Below, piece after piece: positions 26,340 through 36,700 of a stretch of 56,480 nucleotides of DNA (positions within the stretch are counted from its first letter, which is position 1; every line of letters begins with the position of its first letter). The notes beneath the pieces were generated by a model. That model was given only the letters and a program-made list of their open reading frames with translations, had not been told where the DNA came from and searched no databases. The position numbers and the translations under genes were made by a program. This stretch comes from Mycobacterium sp. GA-1285 (GTDB lineage: Bacteria; Actinomycetota; Actinomycetes; Mycobacteriales; Mycobacteriaceae). Where the stretch lies: NCBI RefSeq assembly GCF_001499905.1, contig NZ_LQIS01000021.1, positions 1 through 56,480 on the forward strand, read 5' to 3'.

Positions 26340-27648
26340 CCCCGGTCATCCGTTCGGACTCGGGCAGGTCGAGGTAACGCTCGAGGTTGCGGTGCATGTT
26401 GATCACGCGGCGCTCCTCGTTGGACAGCGTGAGATGCTTCAAGCCGGGCTGGTGCAAACCCCGCTGCAATCCCGACAACACCGAGATGTCCTGGGTGAGA
26501 ACCAGTCCCGGGTGGGCGTCGTCGGCCTTCACGCGCACATCGACGGGCTTGGAACGCGGCGCGCCGGGCGCCATCCGTGTCCACAGCAGCATCACCAACT
26601 CGCCGTGATCCGGATCGGATCCCGGATGTGACGTCATCACCGTCAGATGGTCGGCATTCATCAGCAGCGTCATGTTCGGAAACACGTTGTACTGGTGAAG
26701 CCGCAGGATCTGCTCGGTGTCCGCCCACTGCAGATCGACACCGCGGGAGGCGGCGAATGCGCGCGTGCGGGCGGCGATGACATCGGCCACCGATGCGCCG
26801 GGTTCACGTTCGTCGGGCAGCGGGGTGCCCTCTTCGACGCCCATCAATGCGCCCTGCGTGCACACGTACGCGTCCCACACCTCGTCATCGCTGAGCGGCT
26901 GGTTCAAATGCCGACTCGGAATCCCGTACAGCTGTTCGGATTTGCCCGTGTGACCCCAGATCGTCTGTGGGGCGTACACATCGTCCATGCAGCGGTGCAA
27001 CTCGGGGTGCAGGGTCTGGATGTGGTAGGTCTCGCTGTATCCGTCGGCGATCGTCTTCCAGTTGGCGTCGACGTCGATCGTCATCGTGGCGTAACAGCGG
27101 AAGTCGGCGAGGCCGCACCACTTCACGTCGGCGGGCATCTCCTCGAGATAGTCGAGCAGCGGCATAGCGTCGACGTCGACGTTGACGAAGACCAGCCGAT
27201 CCCAGGCGTCGACGGCGACCGGCACCAGCGGTAGCTCGGACATGTGCAATGCGCCGAACCCCTTGCGGTTCGGCACCCGCCGCAGTGATCCGCCGAGATC
27301 CCATGTCCAGCCGTGATAGCCGCACCGCAGTTCGCGCAGTCCCGAGCCGGCGCCGGAGCACAGGGAATTGCCGCGGTGGCGGCACACGTTCTGGAAGGCG
27401 CGCAGCACGCCGTCGTCGCCGCGCACGATCAGCACCGAGTATGGGCCGCACTGATATTCGAAGTAGTCGCCTGGCTCGGCGACGTGGTCGATCGTGCAGG
27501 CCAGTTGCCACACCTTCGGCCACATGCGTTCGATCTCGAGCGCAGCGAATGCGGGGGAGTAGTACCGCTCGGCGGGCACCAGGGTGGGCCGCGCGGGCGG
27601 GGTGCCGATCGCATCTTCGCGACGGAGTTCTTGTGTTGCGTCCGTCAT
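26317..27648 (-). CDS. Rieske aromatic-ring-hydroxylating oxygenase, alpha subunit
   Basis: 443 residues. The Rieske [2Fe-2S] ligands are C89-R-H91 and C109-x2-H112 (GYHGW). The mononuclear iron site has H209 and H214 in DGYSETYHIQTLHPEL, with an Asp bridging between centres. Full length for an alpha subunit, but no beta subunit, ferredoxin or reductase gene lies nearby, so electrons must come from elsewhere. Substrate unknown; large Rieske oxygenases of this layout in actinomycetes often hydroxylate steroid or aromatic acids. Start ATG follows GAGAGGA. Leads an operon with a TetR gene. Confidence 0.86.
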   Translation of the reverse strand: MTDATQELRREDAIGTPPARPTLVPAERYYSPAFAALEIERMWPKVWQLACTIDHVAEPGDYFEYQCGPYSVLIVRGDDGVLRAFQNVCRHRGNSLCSGAGSGLRELRCGYHGWTWDLGGSLRRVPNRKGFGALHMSELPLVPVAVDAWDRLVFVNVDVDAMPLLDYLEEMPADVKWCGLADFRCYATMTIDVDANWKTIADGYSETYHIQTLHPELHRCMDDVYAPQTIWGHTGKSEQLYGIPSRHLNQPLSDDEVWDAYVCTQGALMGVEEGTPLPDEREPGASVADVIAARTRAFAASRGVDLQWADTEQILRLHQYNVFPNMTLLMNADHLTVMTSHPGSDPDHGELVMLLWTRMAPGAPRSKPVDVRVKADDAHPGLVLTQDISVLSGLQRGLHQPGLKHLTLSNEERRVINMHRNLERYLDLPESERMTGGEPVERG

Positions 27649-27680
27649 GAACGGTCCTCTCCGAAGCCGCCGCGGAGCCT

Positions 27681-27697
27681 CTGTAACGGTGTTACAG
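27681..27697. promoter_or_regulatory. TetR-type operator, perfect inverted repeat
   Basis: CTGTAAC-GGT-GTTACAG is a perfect 7-3-7 palindrome in the 92-bp gap between the divergent Rieske and amidohydrolase genes. It stands 32 bp before the Rieske ATG and 43 bp before the amidohydrolase GTG, so one bound dimer could shut both. The TetR gene that ends the Rieske operon is the natural candidate. Confidence 0.6.
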
Positions 27698-27740
27698 TGC
27701 CCGACAATAGCGGCTGAAATCCGGATGCGGAGGGCTTATC

Positions 27741-29501
27741 GTGTTCGACCTGAAGATCACGGGCGGAACCGTCGTCGACGGCACCGGAGCGGACCGGTTC
27801 AGCGCGGACATCGGTATCCGGGACGGCAAGATCGTCGAAGTGCGTCGCCGCGGACCCGGCGACGCTCCGCTCGAGGGTGAGGCCGCCGAGACGATCGATG
27901 CGACCGGGAAAGTAGTCGCCCCCGGCTTCGTCGACATCCACACCCACTACGACGGGCAGGTCAGCTGGGACAGCTTGCTCGAGCCCTCCAGCGGCCATGG
28001 GGTGACCACGGTGGTGACCGGCAACTGCGGGGTCGGGTTCGCGCCGGTGCGCCCGGGTCAGGAGGAGTGGCTGATCGGGTTGATGGAGGGTGTCGAGGAC
28101 ATCCCGGGAACCGCGCTCACCGAGGGCATCTCGTGGGGGTGGGAGAGCTATCCCGAATACCTCGATGCCGTTGAGAAGAAGGACTTCGCCATCGATGTGG
28201 GCAGTCAGATCGCCCACGGTGCGGTTCGTGCGTATGCGATGGGGGAGCGCGGAGCCCGCAACGAGCCCGCCGCGCCGGAGGACATCGACGCTATGGCGCG
28301 CCTCGTGCAGGAAGGCATCGAGGCAGGCGCACTGGGCTTTTCGACGTCGCGCACGCTGGGTCACCGGGCCATCGACGGTGAACCGGTTCCGGGCACGTTC
28401 GCCGCCGAGGACGAACTGTTCGGCCTCGGCCGCGCCATGGCCGCGGGCGGGCGGGCCGTGTTCGAGCTGGCGCCGCAGGGCGTCGCCGGCGAGGACATCA
28501 TCGCGCCCAAGAAGGAACTGGAATGGATGAAGCGGCTCGCCGCCGAGATCGACCGTCCCATCTCGTTCGGGATGATCCAGGTCGATGCCGCGCCCGACCT
28601 ATGGCGGGAACAACTCGACATCTCCGCCGAAGCGCATGCGTCAGGCAGTGAACTCTATCCGCAGATCGCCGCGCGCCCGTTCGGGATGCTGTTCGGCTTC
28701 CCCGGCCATCACGCGTTCACCCACCGCCCGACCTTCCGCAAGCTCAAGGCCGAATGCGGCCGCGAAGAGTTGGCCGAGCGCCTGGCCGACCCGGCGGTCA
28801 AGGCCGCGATCCTGGCCGAGGAAGACTTGCCGCCGGACCCAAATGTGTTGTTCGACAACATGTTCGCGCTGGTACAGTACTCGCTGGGCCGCATCTATTC
28901 GCTGGGCGATCCACCCGACTACGAACCGACCGTCGAACGCACCGTGGACAAGATCGCCAGCGACCGCGGGGAGGATCCGCTGGCCACGTTGTACGACCTG
29001 ATGCTCGAGGACAACGCAACGGCCATGCTGATGCTGCCGTTCTACAACTACTTCTACGGCAACCACGACGCGATCCGGGAGATGCTGCTGCATCCGGCGG
29101 GCGTGGTGGGACTGTCCGACGGTGGCGCACACTGCGGAATGATCTGCGACGCTTCGTATCCCACGTTCCTGCTGACCCATTGGGCGCGGGACCGCCGCCG
29201 CGGGCCGAAGCTTCCGCTGGAATATGTGGTTCGCAAGCAGTCCCACGACACCGCGCAGCTGTTCGGGCTGAGCGATCGCGGCGTCATCGAGGTGGGAAAG
29301 AAGGCCGACGTCAATGTCATCGACATGGATGCGCTGACGCTGCGTCCCGCGCGGATGGCCTACGACCTGCCCGCGGGGGGCCAGCGGCTGGTACAAGGCG
29401 CCTCCGGTTACACCGCCACGATCGTCAGCGGCGTGGTGACGAGGCGCAACGGCATCGACACCGGCGCCCGACCCGGACGTCTGGTGCGCAGCGCCCGCTG
29501 A
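27741..29501 (+). CDS. Amidohydrolase-family protein, D-aminoacylase-like
   Basis: 586 residues. Metal-dependent amidohydrolase of the urease superfamily: HxH metal ligands in DIHTHYDGQ (H67, H69), an N-terminal ITGGTVVDGTG strand, and the late Asp in GLSDGGAHCGM. The size and C-terminal GKKADVNVID/GVVTRRNG region match N-acyl-D-amino-acid deacylases such as Rv2913c. The real substrate may be another amide or lactone. GTG start preceded by GGAGGG at six bases. It diverges from the Rieske-TetR operon across a shared palindrome, so the two are probably induced together. Confidence 0.82.
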   Translation: MFDLKITGGTVVDGTGADRFSADIGIRDGKIVEVRRRGPGDAPLEGEAAETIDATGKVVAPGFVDIHTHYDGQVSWDSLLEPSSGHGVTTVVTGNCGVGFAPVRPGQEEWLIGLMEGVEDIPGTALTEGISWGWESYPEYLDAVEKKDFAIDVGSQIAHGAVRAYAMGERGARNEPAAPEDIDAMARLVQEGIEAGALGFSTSRTLGHRAIDGEPVPGTFAAEDELFGLGRAMAAGGRAVFELAPQGVAGEDIIAPKKELEWMKRLAAEIDRPISFGMIQVDAAPDLWREQLDISAEAHASGSELYPQIAARPFGMLFGFPGHHAFTHRPTFRKLKAECGREELAERLADPAVKAAILAEEDLPPDPNVLFDNMFALVQYSLGRIYSLGDPPDYEPTVERTVDKIASDRGEDPLATLYDLMLEDNATAMLMLPFYNYFYGNHDAIREMLLHPAGVVGLSDGGAHCGMICDASYPTFLLTHWARDRRRGPKLPLEYVVRKQSHDTAQLFGLSDRGVIEVGKKADVNVIDMDALTLRPARMAYDLPAGGQRLVQGASGYTATIVSGVVTRRNGIDTGARPGRLVRSAR

Positions 29502-29554
29502 TCGCGGATTCGCCTCCGACGAGTGACCTCCTGCGACGCTGCTAGCTGTGAAGT

Positions 29555-29600
29555 TGCTGTCAATGCCGTGTTGACAGCAGATACTTCGACCGGCTAGATA
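29555..29600 (+). promoter_or_regulatory. Promoter and 25-bp palindrome upstream of the MmpL gene
   Basis: TTGACA (29571-29576), 18 bp, TAGATA (29595-29600) is a near-consensus SigA promoter, uncommon in mycobacteria. The -35 box lies inside an inverted repeat, TGCTGTCAA (29555-29563), 7 bp, TTGACAGCA (29571-29579), with perfect 9-bp arms. A repressor there would cover the -35. No regulator gene is adjacent, so the factor must be encoded elsewhere. Confidence 0.65.
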
Positions 29601-29668
29601 TGACACACCTGACGGAGTTTGTAATGTCCGGGCTCCGCCGTGTAGTACGTGCGAAAAGGGGCCGGGAC

Positions 29669-32566
29669 ATGAGCAGAGCCGCAACGGTTCGCGCGCAGCA
29701 CGGCGAAACGGGGCCAGCCCGCCGCTCACGCATCGCCCACGCCATCAGGGTGCTCTCGGTGCCGATCATCCTCGGTTGGATAGTGCTCACCGCGGTCACC
29801 AACATGTTCGTGCCGTCGTTGGAGAAGGTCGGCGAGGCCAACACCGTCTCGATGAACGCCCATGACGCACCGGCTTTCATCGCGATGCAGCGCGTCGGTG
29901 CGAATTTCGAGGAGTTCGACTCGGACAGCAATGCGATGGTCATCCTGGAGGGTGACAAGCCGCTCGGCGCGGACGCACACCACTACTACGACGAGTTGAT
30001 CAAGCGTTTTCGGGCCGACTCCGACCACATCGAGCACGTCGCCGACTTCTGGAGCGACCCGCTGACCGCGGCGGGCGCGCAGAGCGCCGACGGCAAATCC
30101 GCCTACGTTCAGATCTATCTGCGCGGCAACATCGGCGAGACGATCGCCAACGAGTCGATCCGAGCGGTACGCGACATCATCGCGGAAACGCCTGCCCCGC
30201 AAGGCGTCACGGCATATGTGACCGGCGGTGCGGCACTGAACGCCGATCAGCGGGTCGCCGGCGACAAGGGCGCGCTCAAGGCGACGGTCGCCACGCTGAT
30301 CGTCATCGCGGTGATGCTGCTGTTCGTCTACCGCTCGATCGCCACCATGGTGCTGATCCTGTTCATGGTGTTCGTCGAACTCGGTGCCTCGCGTGGCATC
30401 GTCGCGTTCCTCGGCAACACCGGGTTCATCGGGCTCTCGACGTTTGCCACCAGCTTGCTCACCCTGATCGCGATCGCCGCGGGCACCGACTACGCGATCT
30501 TCCTGATAGGCCGTTATCAGGAGGCACGCCAAGCCGGCGAGGACACCGAAACCGCCTACTACACCATGTTTCACGGCACTGCCCATGTGGTGCTGGGCTC
30601 GGGTCTGACCATCGCCGGTGCCCTGCTGTGCCTGAAGTTCACCAGGTTGCCTTGGTTCCAGACCATGGCTGTGCCGTGCGCGGTGGGCATACTCGTCGCG
30701 GTGATCGCCGCCTTGTCATTGGGTCCGGCCGTCATCGTCGTGGGTAGCCGGTTCAGTCTGTTCGAACCGAAGCGGCCCATCAATTCCCGCGGATGGCGAC
30801 GGGTCGGCGTCGTCGTCGTGCGGTGGCCGGGACCGGTTCTCGTCGCGACCTGCGCCCTGTCGCTGATCGGACTGCTTGCGCTCAACGGGTACAAGGTCGA
30901 CTACGACGGGCGCCACTTCCTTCCGGCCGACACCCCGGCGAACATCGGATACGACGTGGCCGACCGGCATTTCGACGCCGCCCGGATGAACCCCGAACTC
31001 ATGATGGTCGAAAGCGACCACGATCTGCGCAACTCGGCCGACTTCCTGGTGATCGACAAGATCGCCAAGGGCATCTTCCACGTACCGGGCATCGCTCGGG
31101 TGCAGACCATCACCCGCCCCCAGGGAAAGCCGATCGAGCACACCACGATCCCGTTCCTGCTCAGCATGCAGGGCACCACCAACCAGCTCAACCAGAAGTA
31201 CCAGCAGGACCGGATGGCCGACATGCTGGTACAGGCCGCCGAGATGCAGACGACCATCGACCAGATGGAGAAGATGGCCGGCCTGATGCAGCAAATGGCC
31301 GACACCACACACAGCATGGTTCAGAAGACCAAGGACATGACGGTCGACGTCGCCGAATTGCGGGACCACATCGCCGATTTCGACGACTTCTTCCGGCCGA
31401 TCCGCAACTACTTCTACTGGGAACCGCACTGCTACAACATCCCGATCTGCTGGTCGCTGCGCTCGATCTTCGACACCCTCGACGGAATCGACACGCTGAC
31501 CGATGACATCCAGCACCTCGTTCCTGACCTCGAACACCTCGACAGCCTGATGCCTCAGTTGATTCTGCTGCTGCCCCAGCAGATCGAAACCATGAAGACC
31601 ATGAAGACCATGATGCTGACGATGCACTCCTCACAGAAGGGGCTGCAGGATCAGATGGCCGCGATGCAGGAGAACTCGCACGACATGGGCGACGCGTTCG
31701 ACGCATCGATGAACGACGACTCGTTCTACCTGCCGCCGGAGGCGTTCGAGAACAGAGATTTCCAGCGCGGCATGAGCAACTTCATCTCACCGGACGGCAA
31801 GTCGGTGCGCTTCATCATCGAGCATGAGGGCGATCCCGCCACCCCCGAGGGCATCGAGCACATCGACGCGATCAAGCTCGCGGCCAAGGAAGCCATCAAG
31901 GGCACCCCCTTGGAGGGGTCCGCCATCTACCTCGGCGGCACCGCCGCAACGTACAAGGACATGCGCGACGGGTCCAACTACGATCTGGTGATCGCCGGAT
32001 TGTCTGCTGCCGCATTGATTTTCATCATCATGCTGATCATCACCCGGGCGGTGGTGGCTGCCGCGGTGATCGTCGGAACGGTCCTGCTCTCGCTGGGCAC
32101 GTCGTTCGGACTGTCCGTGTTGGTATGGCAGCACCTGCTGGGCATCCGCCTGCACTGGATCGTGCTGGTGATGTCGGTGATCCTGTTGCTGGCGGTCGGC
32201 TCGGATTACAACCTGCTGCTGGTGTCCCGGTTCAAGGAGGAACTGCATCACGGGTTCAAAGTCGCGATCATCCGTGCGATGGCCGGTTCCGGGAAGGTGG
32301 TCACCTCGGCGGGTCTGGTGTTCGCCGCGACGATGGCCTCGTTCGTGGTCGGCGATCTGCGCAGCATCGCCCAGGTCGGCAGCACGATCGCGTTGGGTCT
32401 GCTGTTCGACACCCTCGTCGTGCGTGCGTTCATGACACCGTCCATCGCTGCGCTGCTCGGCCGGTGGTTCTGGTGGCCGCAGAAGGTGCTCACGCCCGCG
32501 TCGAAGCGCAGGATGGCCGCCGTGTTCCCGGAGCGGGCGGCGGCGTCGAACAGCGCCCGCGGCTGA
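29669..32566 (+). CDS. MmpL-family RND transporter
   Basis: 965 residues. RND exporter of lipids or siderophores with two hydrophobic repeats. The proton-relay motifs are GTDYAIF in the first and GSDYNLLL in the second. The second periplasmic region is long and coiled-coil-like, rich in Met, Gln and Asp (about residues 480-680), as in MmpL4/MmpL5, and holds a likely Cys pair ([10 protein letters not shown]). Such transporters normally pair with an MmpS protein; none is in the window. ATG at 29669 follows AAGGGG; ATG at 29624 with GGAG upstream is a real alternative. A start at 29600 is excluded because it would fall in the -10 box. Confidence 0.87.
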   Translation: MSRAATVRAQHGETGPARRSRIAHAIRVLSVPIILGWIVLTAVTNMFVPSLEKVGEANTVSMNAHDAPAFIAMQRVGANFEEFDSDSNAMVILEGDKPLGADAHHYYDELIKRFRADSDHIEHVADFWSDPLTAAGAQSADGKSAYVQIYLRGNIGETIANESIRAVRDIIAETPAPQGVTAYVTGGAALNADQRVAGDKGALKATVATLIVIAVMLLFVYRSIATMVLILFMVFVELGASRGIVAFLGNTGFIGLSTFATSLLTLIAIAAGTDYAIFLIGRYQEARQAGEDTETAYYTMFHGTAHVVLGSGLTIAGALLCLKFTRLPWFQTMAVPCAVGILVAVIAALSLGPAVIVVGSRFSLFEPKRPINSRGWRRVGVVVVRWPGPVLVATCALSLIGLLALNGYKVDYDGRHFLPADTPANIGYDVADRHFDAARMNPELMMVESDHDLRNSADFLVIDKIAKGIFHVPGIARVQTITRPQGKPIEHTTIPFLLSMQGTTNQLNQKYQQDRMADMLVQAAEMQTTIDQMEKMAGLMQQMADTTHSMVQKTKDMTVDVAELRDHIADFDDFFRPIRNYFYWEPHCYNIPICWSLRSIFDTLDGIDTLTDDIQHLVPDLEHLDSLMPQLILLLPQQIETMKTMKTMMLTMHSSQKGLQDQMAAMQENSHDMGDAFDASMNDDSFYLPPEAFENRDFQRGMSNFISPDGKSVRFIIEHEGDPATPEGIEHIDAIKLAAKEAIKGTPLEGSAIYLGGTAATYKDMRDGSNYDLVIAGLSAAALIFIIMLIITRAVVAAAVIVGTVLLSLGTSFGLSVLVWQHLLGIRLHWIVLVMSVILLLAVGSDYNLLLVSRFKEELHHGFKVAIIRAMAGSGKVVTSAGLVFAATMASFVVGDLRSIAQVGSTIALGLLFDTLVVRAFMTPSIAALLGRWFWWPQKVLTPASKRRMAAVFPERAAASNSARG

Positions 32567-32656
32567 GTGCAACCGGCGCCTGAAGCGGCGTCGAACCGGC
32601 GTTCCGGAGCTTTCCGAACGCGCTCCCTCGGACGTCAGCGGTGCGATGATGGGCAG

Positions 32657-33331
32657 ATGTCTCACCCGGACCCGGCGGACAGCCCACTGCCGTCCGCCTC
32701 GGACTGGGTGGTCGCCGACCGCAATGTCGGCACGTTCCGGTTCTGGTTCGTCGGGCAGCGGTGGGAGTGGTCGGACGAAGTAGCGCGGATGCACGGGTAC
32801 GAGCCCGGCGCCGTCGTTCCCACGACCGAGCTGCTGCTGTCGCACAAACATCCCGACGACCGCCAACACGTCCAGGACCTACTGGACCACGCCCTGCACC
32901 TGGGCGGCTCGTTCTCCAGCCGCCACCGGTTCATCGACACCTCGGGCAGGGTGCATACCGTCATCGTGCTCGGCGACCGGATGCTCGACGACACGGGTGC
33001 GGTCGTCGGCACCGAGGGTTACTACATCGACCTGACCGACACGTTCGCCCAGACCCGCCGCCAGGCGTTGAGCGATTCGCTGCCCGAGCTGTTCAAGGCG
33101 CGCGCGGCGATCGAGCAGGCCAAGGGTGCCCTGATGCTCGCCTACCAGATCGAATCCGACGCCGCGTTCGAGTTGCTGATGTGGCGCTCGCAGCACACCA
33201 ACACGAAGTTGCGTGCCCTCGCCGCGCAGATCGTCGCCGAACTCGGCACGATCGATCCCCAGCGTGACGACATGCGGAGGCAGTTCGACCACCTTCTGCT
33301 CACCGCGCACACCCGCGTGCGAGACGAGTAG
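32657..33331 (+). CDS. PAS-ANTAR signalling protein
   Basis: 224 residues. A PAS domain (about 20-130; FVGQRWEWSDEVARMHGYEPG marks its start, split by the helix turn) is followed by an ANTAR domain (about 145-205) with ARAAIEQAKGALMLAYQI. ANTAR domains bind paired RNA hairpins and stop termination, so this is probably a sensor-antiterminator whose ligand binds the PAS pocket. The start at 32657 has a GGGCAG sequence upstream and gives a normal N-terminus. It lies 101 bp upstream of the STAS gene on the same strand. Its RNA targets are not visible here. Confidence 0.85.
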   Translation: MSHPDPADSPLPSASDWVVADRNVGTFRFWFVGQRWEWSDEVARMHGYEPGAVVPTTELLLSHKHPDDRQHVQDLLDHALHLGGSFSSRHRFIDTSGRVHTVIVLGDRMLDDTGAVVGTEGYYIDLTDTFAQTRRQALSDSLPELFKARAAIEQAKGALMLAYQIESDAAFELLMWRSQHTNTKLRALAAQIVAELGTIDPQRDDMRRQFDHLLLTAHTRVRDE

Positions 33332-33432
33332 ATGATCGTGGGACGTGGATGCGCGTCGTACTGAATTCGTCCCCGTCTGGGTATCACCAGGGCATGACAG
33401 TTCCGAGGCGAGCACCGCTTCGCCACTGACGG

Positions 33433-33792
33433 GTGGCTGACGTGGCGCAACTAGAGGTGAGCCAGGACACGCGCGACGCCGCGGTGGTGGTGTCGGTAAT
33501 CGGCGAGATCGACTCGCACAGTGTCGGATCGCTGCAACCACACCTCGACCGCGCCGTCGACAGCGCGGACAGACATCCGGCCAAGTTGCTGATCATCGAG
33601 ATGTCGCGGGTCGCCTACTTCGGCAGTGCGGGGTTGAACGCCGTCCTCGAGTGTTACGAGAAAGGGTTGGCTGCGGGAGTCACGGTGCGGCTGGTCGCCG
33701 CCAACGCCGAGGTGGTCCGCCCCATCGAGGTGACCAAGCTCGACAAGGTTCTCCGGCCGTACGCGACCGTGACCGAGGCAGTCGATGGATGA
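33433..33792 (+). CDS. Anti-sigma-factor antagonist, STAS domain
   Basis: 119 residues, a single STAS domain. The phosphorylatable Ser is in YFGSAGLNA (S65). In partner-switching systems the unphosphorylated form binds an RsbW-type anti-sigma kinase and frees a SigB/SigF-type sigma factor. The next gene overlaps by four bases (ATGA) and encodes both a PP2C phosphatase and an RsbW-like ATPase domain, exactly the enzymes that would act on this Ser. GTG start at 33433. Confidence 0.87.
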   Translation: MADVAQLEVSQDTRDAAVVVSVIGEIDSHSVGSLQPHLDRAVDSADRHPAKLLIIEMSRVAYFGSAGLNAVLECYEKGLAAGVTVRLVAANAEVVRPIEVTKLDKVLRPYATVTEAVDG

Positions 33793-36700
33793 GTGATCCG
33801 CGCGGGCCGCATCGGCTGGCCACGGTCTTCGATGCCGACGGCGAGGTTGGGCCCGATCTCGCCGGAGTTCGGTGGGCCGACACGCCGTTGGGGACGCCGG
33901 ACAGCTGGCCGCAGAGCCTGCGAACCGCGGTCAGCATCCTGCTGTCGTCTCGATTTTCGATGTGGATGGCGTGGGGACCCGACCTGACGTTCTTCTGCAA
34001 TGCGGCCTACCGACGGGACACGTTGGGCCGCAAGTATCCCTGGGCGCTCGGCCGGCCGGCGCGCGAGGTGTGGGCGGAGATCTGGCCCGATATCGGCCCG
34101 CGGATCGATCGCGTGCTCTCCACCGGACAAGCGACGTGGGACTCGGCCCTGCTCCTGTTCCTCGAGCGCTCCGGCTATCAGGAGGAGACGTACCACACCT
34201 TCTCCTACAGCCCGCTGCGTGACGACGCAGGGCTGGTCGTCGGCATGCTGTGCGTGGTCAGCGAGGACACCCAGCAGGTGATCAGCGAGCGCCAGATGGC
34301 GACGTTGCGCGACCTCGGATCCGACCCGAGTGTGGCGCGTACCGAAGAAGAGATCATGGCGTTCGCCGAACGCCAACTCGACCAGAACCTGCGCGATCTT
34401 CCGTTCACGTTGACGTACCTGTTCGATGCCGACGGCGGTGCACGCCTTGCCGGTTCCACGGGGATCCCCGCCGGGCACCCCATCGCGTTCCCACGCGTCG
34501 CCGCGGGCCACGATGGCGGTTGGCCGCTCGACCAACCCGCGCGTGGTGAGACGTCGGTGGTCGCATTCGACGACGACCGGTATTCCGATCTGCCGACGGG
34601 GGACTGGCGTGATCCACCCACGCAGGCGCTGATCGTCCCGCTACAGCAGCAGGGCGGTTCCCCCCCGATCGGATTTCTGGTCGCCGCGCTCAATCGGTAC
34701 CGCCCCCTCGACGACACCTATCGCGGCTTCGTGACGCTCGTGGCCGGACACGTCGCCGCAGGCATCGGCAGCGCGCGCAACTACCAGGCTCAGCAACAGC
34801 GCGCCGAGGAGCTCGCCGAGCTCGATCGCGCCAAGACGACGTTTTTCTCCAACATCAGCCACGAGTTCCGCACCCCGTTGACGTTGATCCTCGATCCAGT
34901 GGCCGATTTACGGAGTCGCACCACCGACCTCGACGACGTCACCCGCGACGAACTGGACATCGTGTGGCGCAACGGATTACGGCTGGCCAAACTGGTCAAC
35001 ACGCTGCTCGACTTCTCGCGTATCGAGGCCGGCCGCATGCAGGCCAGCTTTGTCCCGGTCGATCTCGGAGCCGTCACCGGCGAACTCGCCAGCGTCTTCC
35101 GCTCAGCGATCGAGCGTGCGGGCCTCACGTTCACCGTCGACTGTCCTTCCCTCGACGACACGGTCTACATCGACCGTGACCTGTGGGAGAAGGTGGTGTT
35201 CAACCTCCTGTCGAACGCGCTGAAATTCACGTTCACCGGCGGCATTTCGGTCAGCGTCACCCGCGACGGTGACGAGGCGGTGGTCACCGTCTCCGATACC
35301 GGGGCCGGGATTCCCGCCGCGGAGATGCCCCGACTCTTCGAACGGTTCCACCGGATCGAGAACGCCCGGGCGCGATCGAACGAGGGCAGCGGAATCGGGC
35401 TGGCCCTGGTCAAGGAGCTGGTGGAACTCCACGGCGGCAGCATCAACGCCGACAGCATCGAGGGTGTCGGTACCACCTTCGCGATCCGCCTGCGGTTCGG
35501 CACCGCGCATCTGCCGCCCGCGGCACTCTTCTCGCCGGACGACGCGCAGACACCGGCCGGGGGCGCCGAGTCCTACCTTCAGGAGGCGCTGCGGTGGCTG
35601 CCCGCCGACGGCGAAGGACCCGCCCCGGATTTCTCCTCGAACCGGCCCGCCGCGGCGTCGTCGCCCCCTGGAACCGGTGCGACACCGCGAGTGCTCATCG
35701 CCGACGACAACGCCGACATGCGTGAGTATGTCGCCCGGATGCTGCGCAACGACGGATACCTCGTCGACGCCGTCACCGACGGCCAGCAGGCGCTGGACGC
35801 GGTCCGTGCGGAGCTGCCCGACATGGTGATCAGCGACGTCATGATGCCGCGGCTGGACGGCCTCCAACTCGTCGACGCATTGCGGTCGGACCCTCGCACC
35901 GCGGCCACGCCGGTGCTGCTGCTCTCCGCCCGCGCCGGACAAGAAGCCGCGATCGAGGGTTTGCAAGCCGGCGCCGACGACTACCTCGTCAAGCCGTTCG
36001 CCGCCGCTGAACTGCTGGCGCGCGTCCGCGCGAACGTCAAACTCGCCCGGATGCGCAATCATCACTCCCGTTGGCGCACGGCGCTGATCGACTCGCTGCA
36101 GGAAGCGTTCTTCGTGGCCGACGAACGTGGCGCGGTGATCGAGATCAATGCGGCGTTCACCGACATCCTCGGGTTCGGCGCCGACGGGCTGCCGTACGAG
36201 CCGGTACAGCCGTGGTGGCCGACGGTGGAGTCGGATCCAGACGCGCACCGCCACGCCAATCAGGTGCTGTCGCAGATATTGCGCGAACCCCATGGCAGGC
36301 ATACGGTTCCGGTCACCCATCGCGACGGGCACCGGTTGTGGGTGACGTTCACCTACAACCGGATCGAGGAGATCGACACCGGCCGGCCCGTGCTGGTCGG
36401 CACCTTCCGCGACGTCACCGCCGAGCACTACACGGTGCAGCGGGAGGCCGCCCTGGCGGCGCTCAATCAACAACTCGCGCAGGCTGACACACTCGACGAC
36501 GCGGTACGCACGGCAGCCGACGTCCTGCGTGAGGTGTGGCGGGCGCACCGCGTTCTGGCCGTCACGTTTTCGGCTGACGACGGCGACACCGCGACCGGTC
36601 CGACAACGCTGGTCTGTTCCGGCGAACCGGTGCTGTGGCACGACCTGCCCGTGGCCACGAAACTGGCCATCGCCTCGCTGCGCTCGGCCGACTCGCTCGT

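Noticed and set aside
33379..33384. GGGTAT as SigF -10 upstream of the STAS gene
   Set aside because: The -35 position reads GTACT, a poor match; kept only as a weak possibility.
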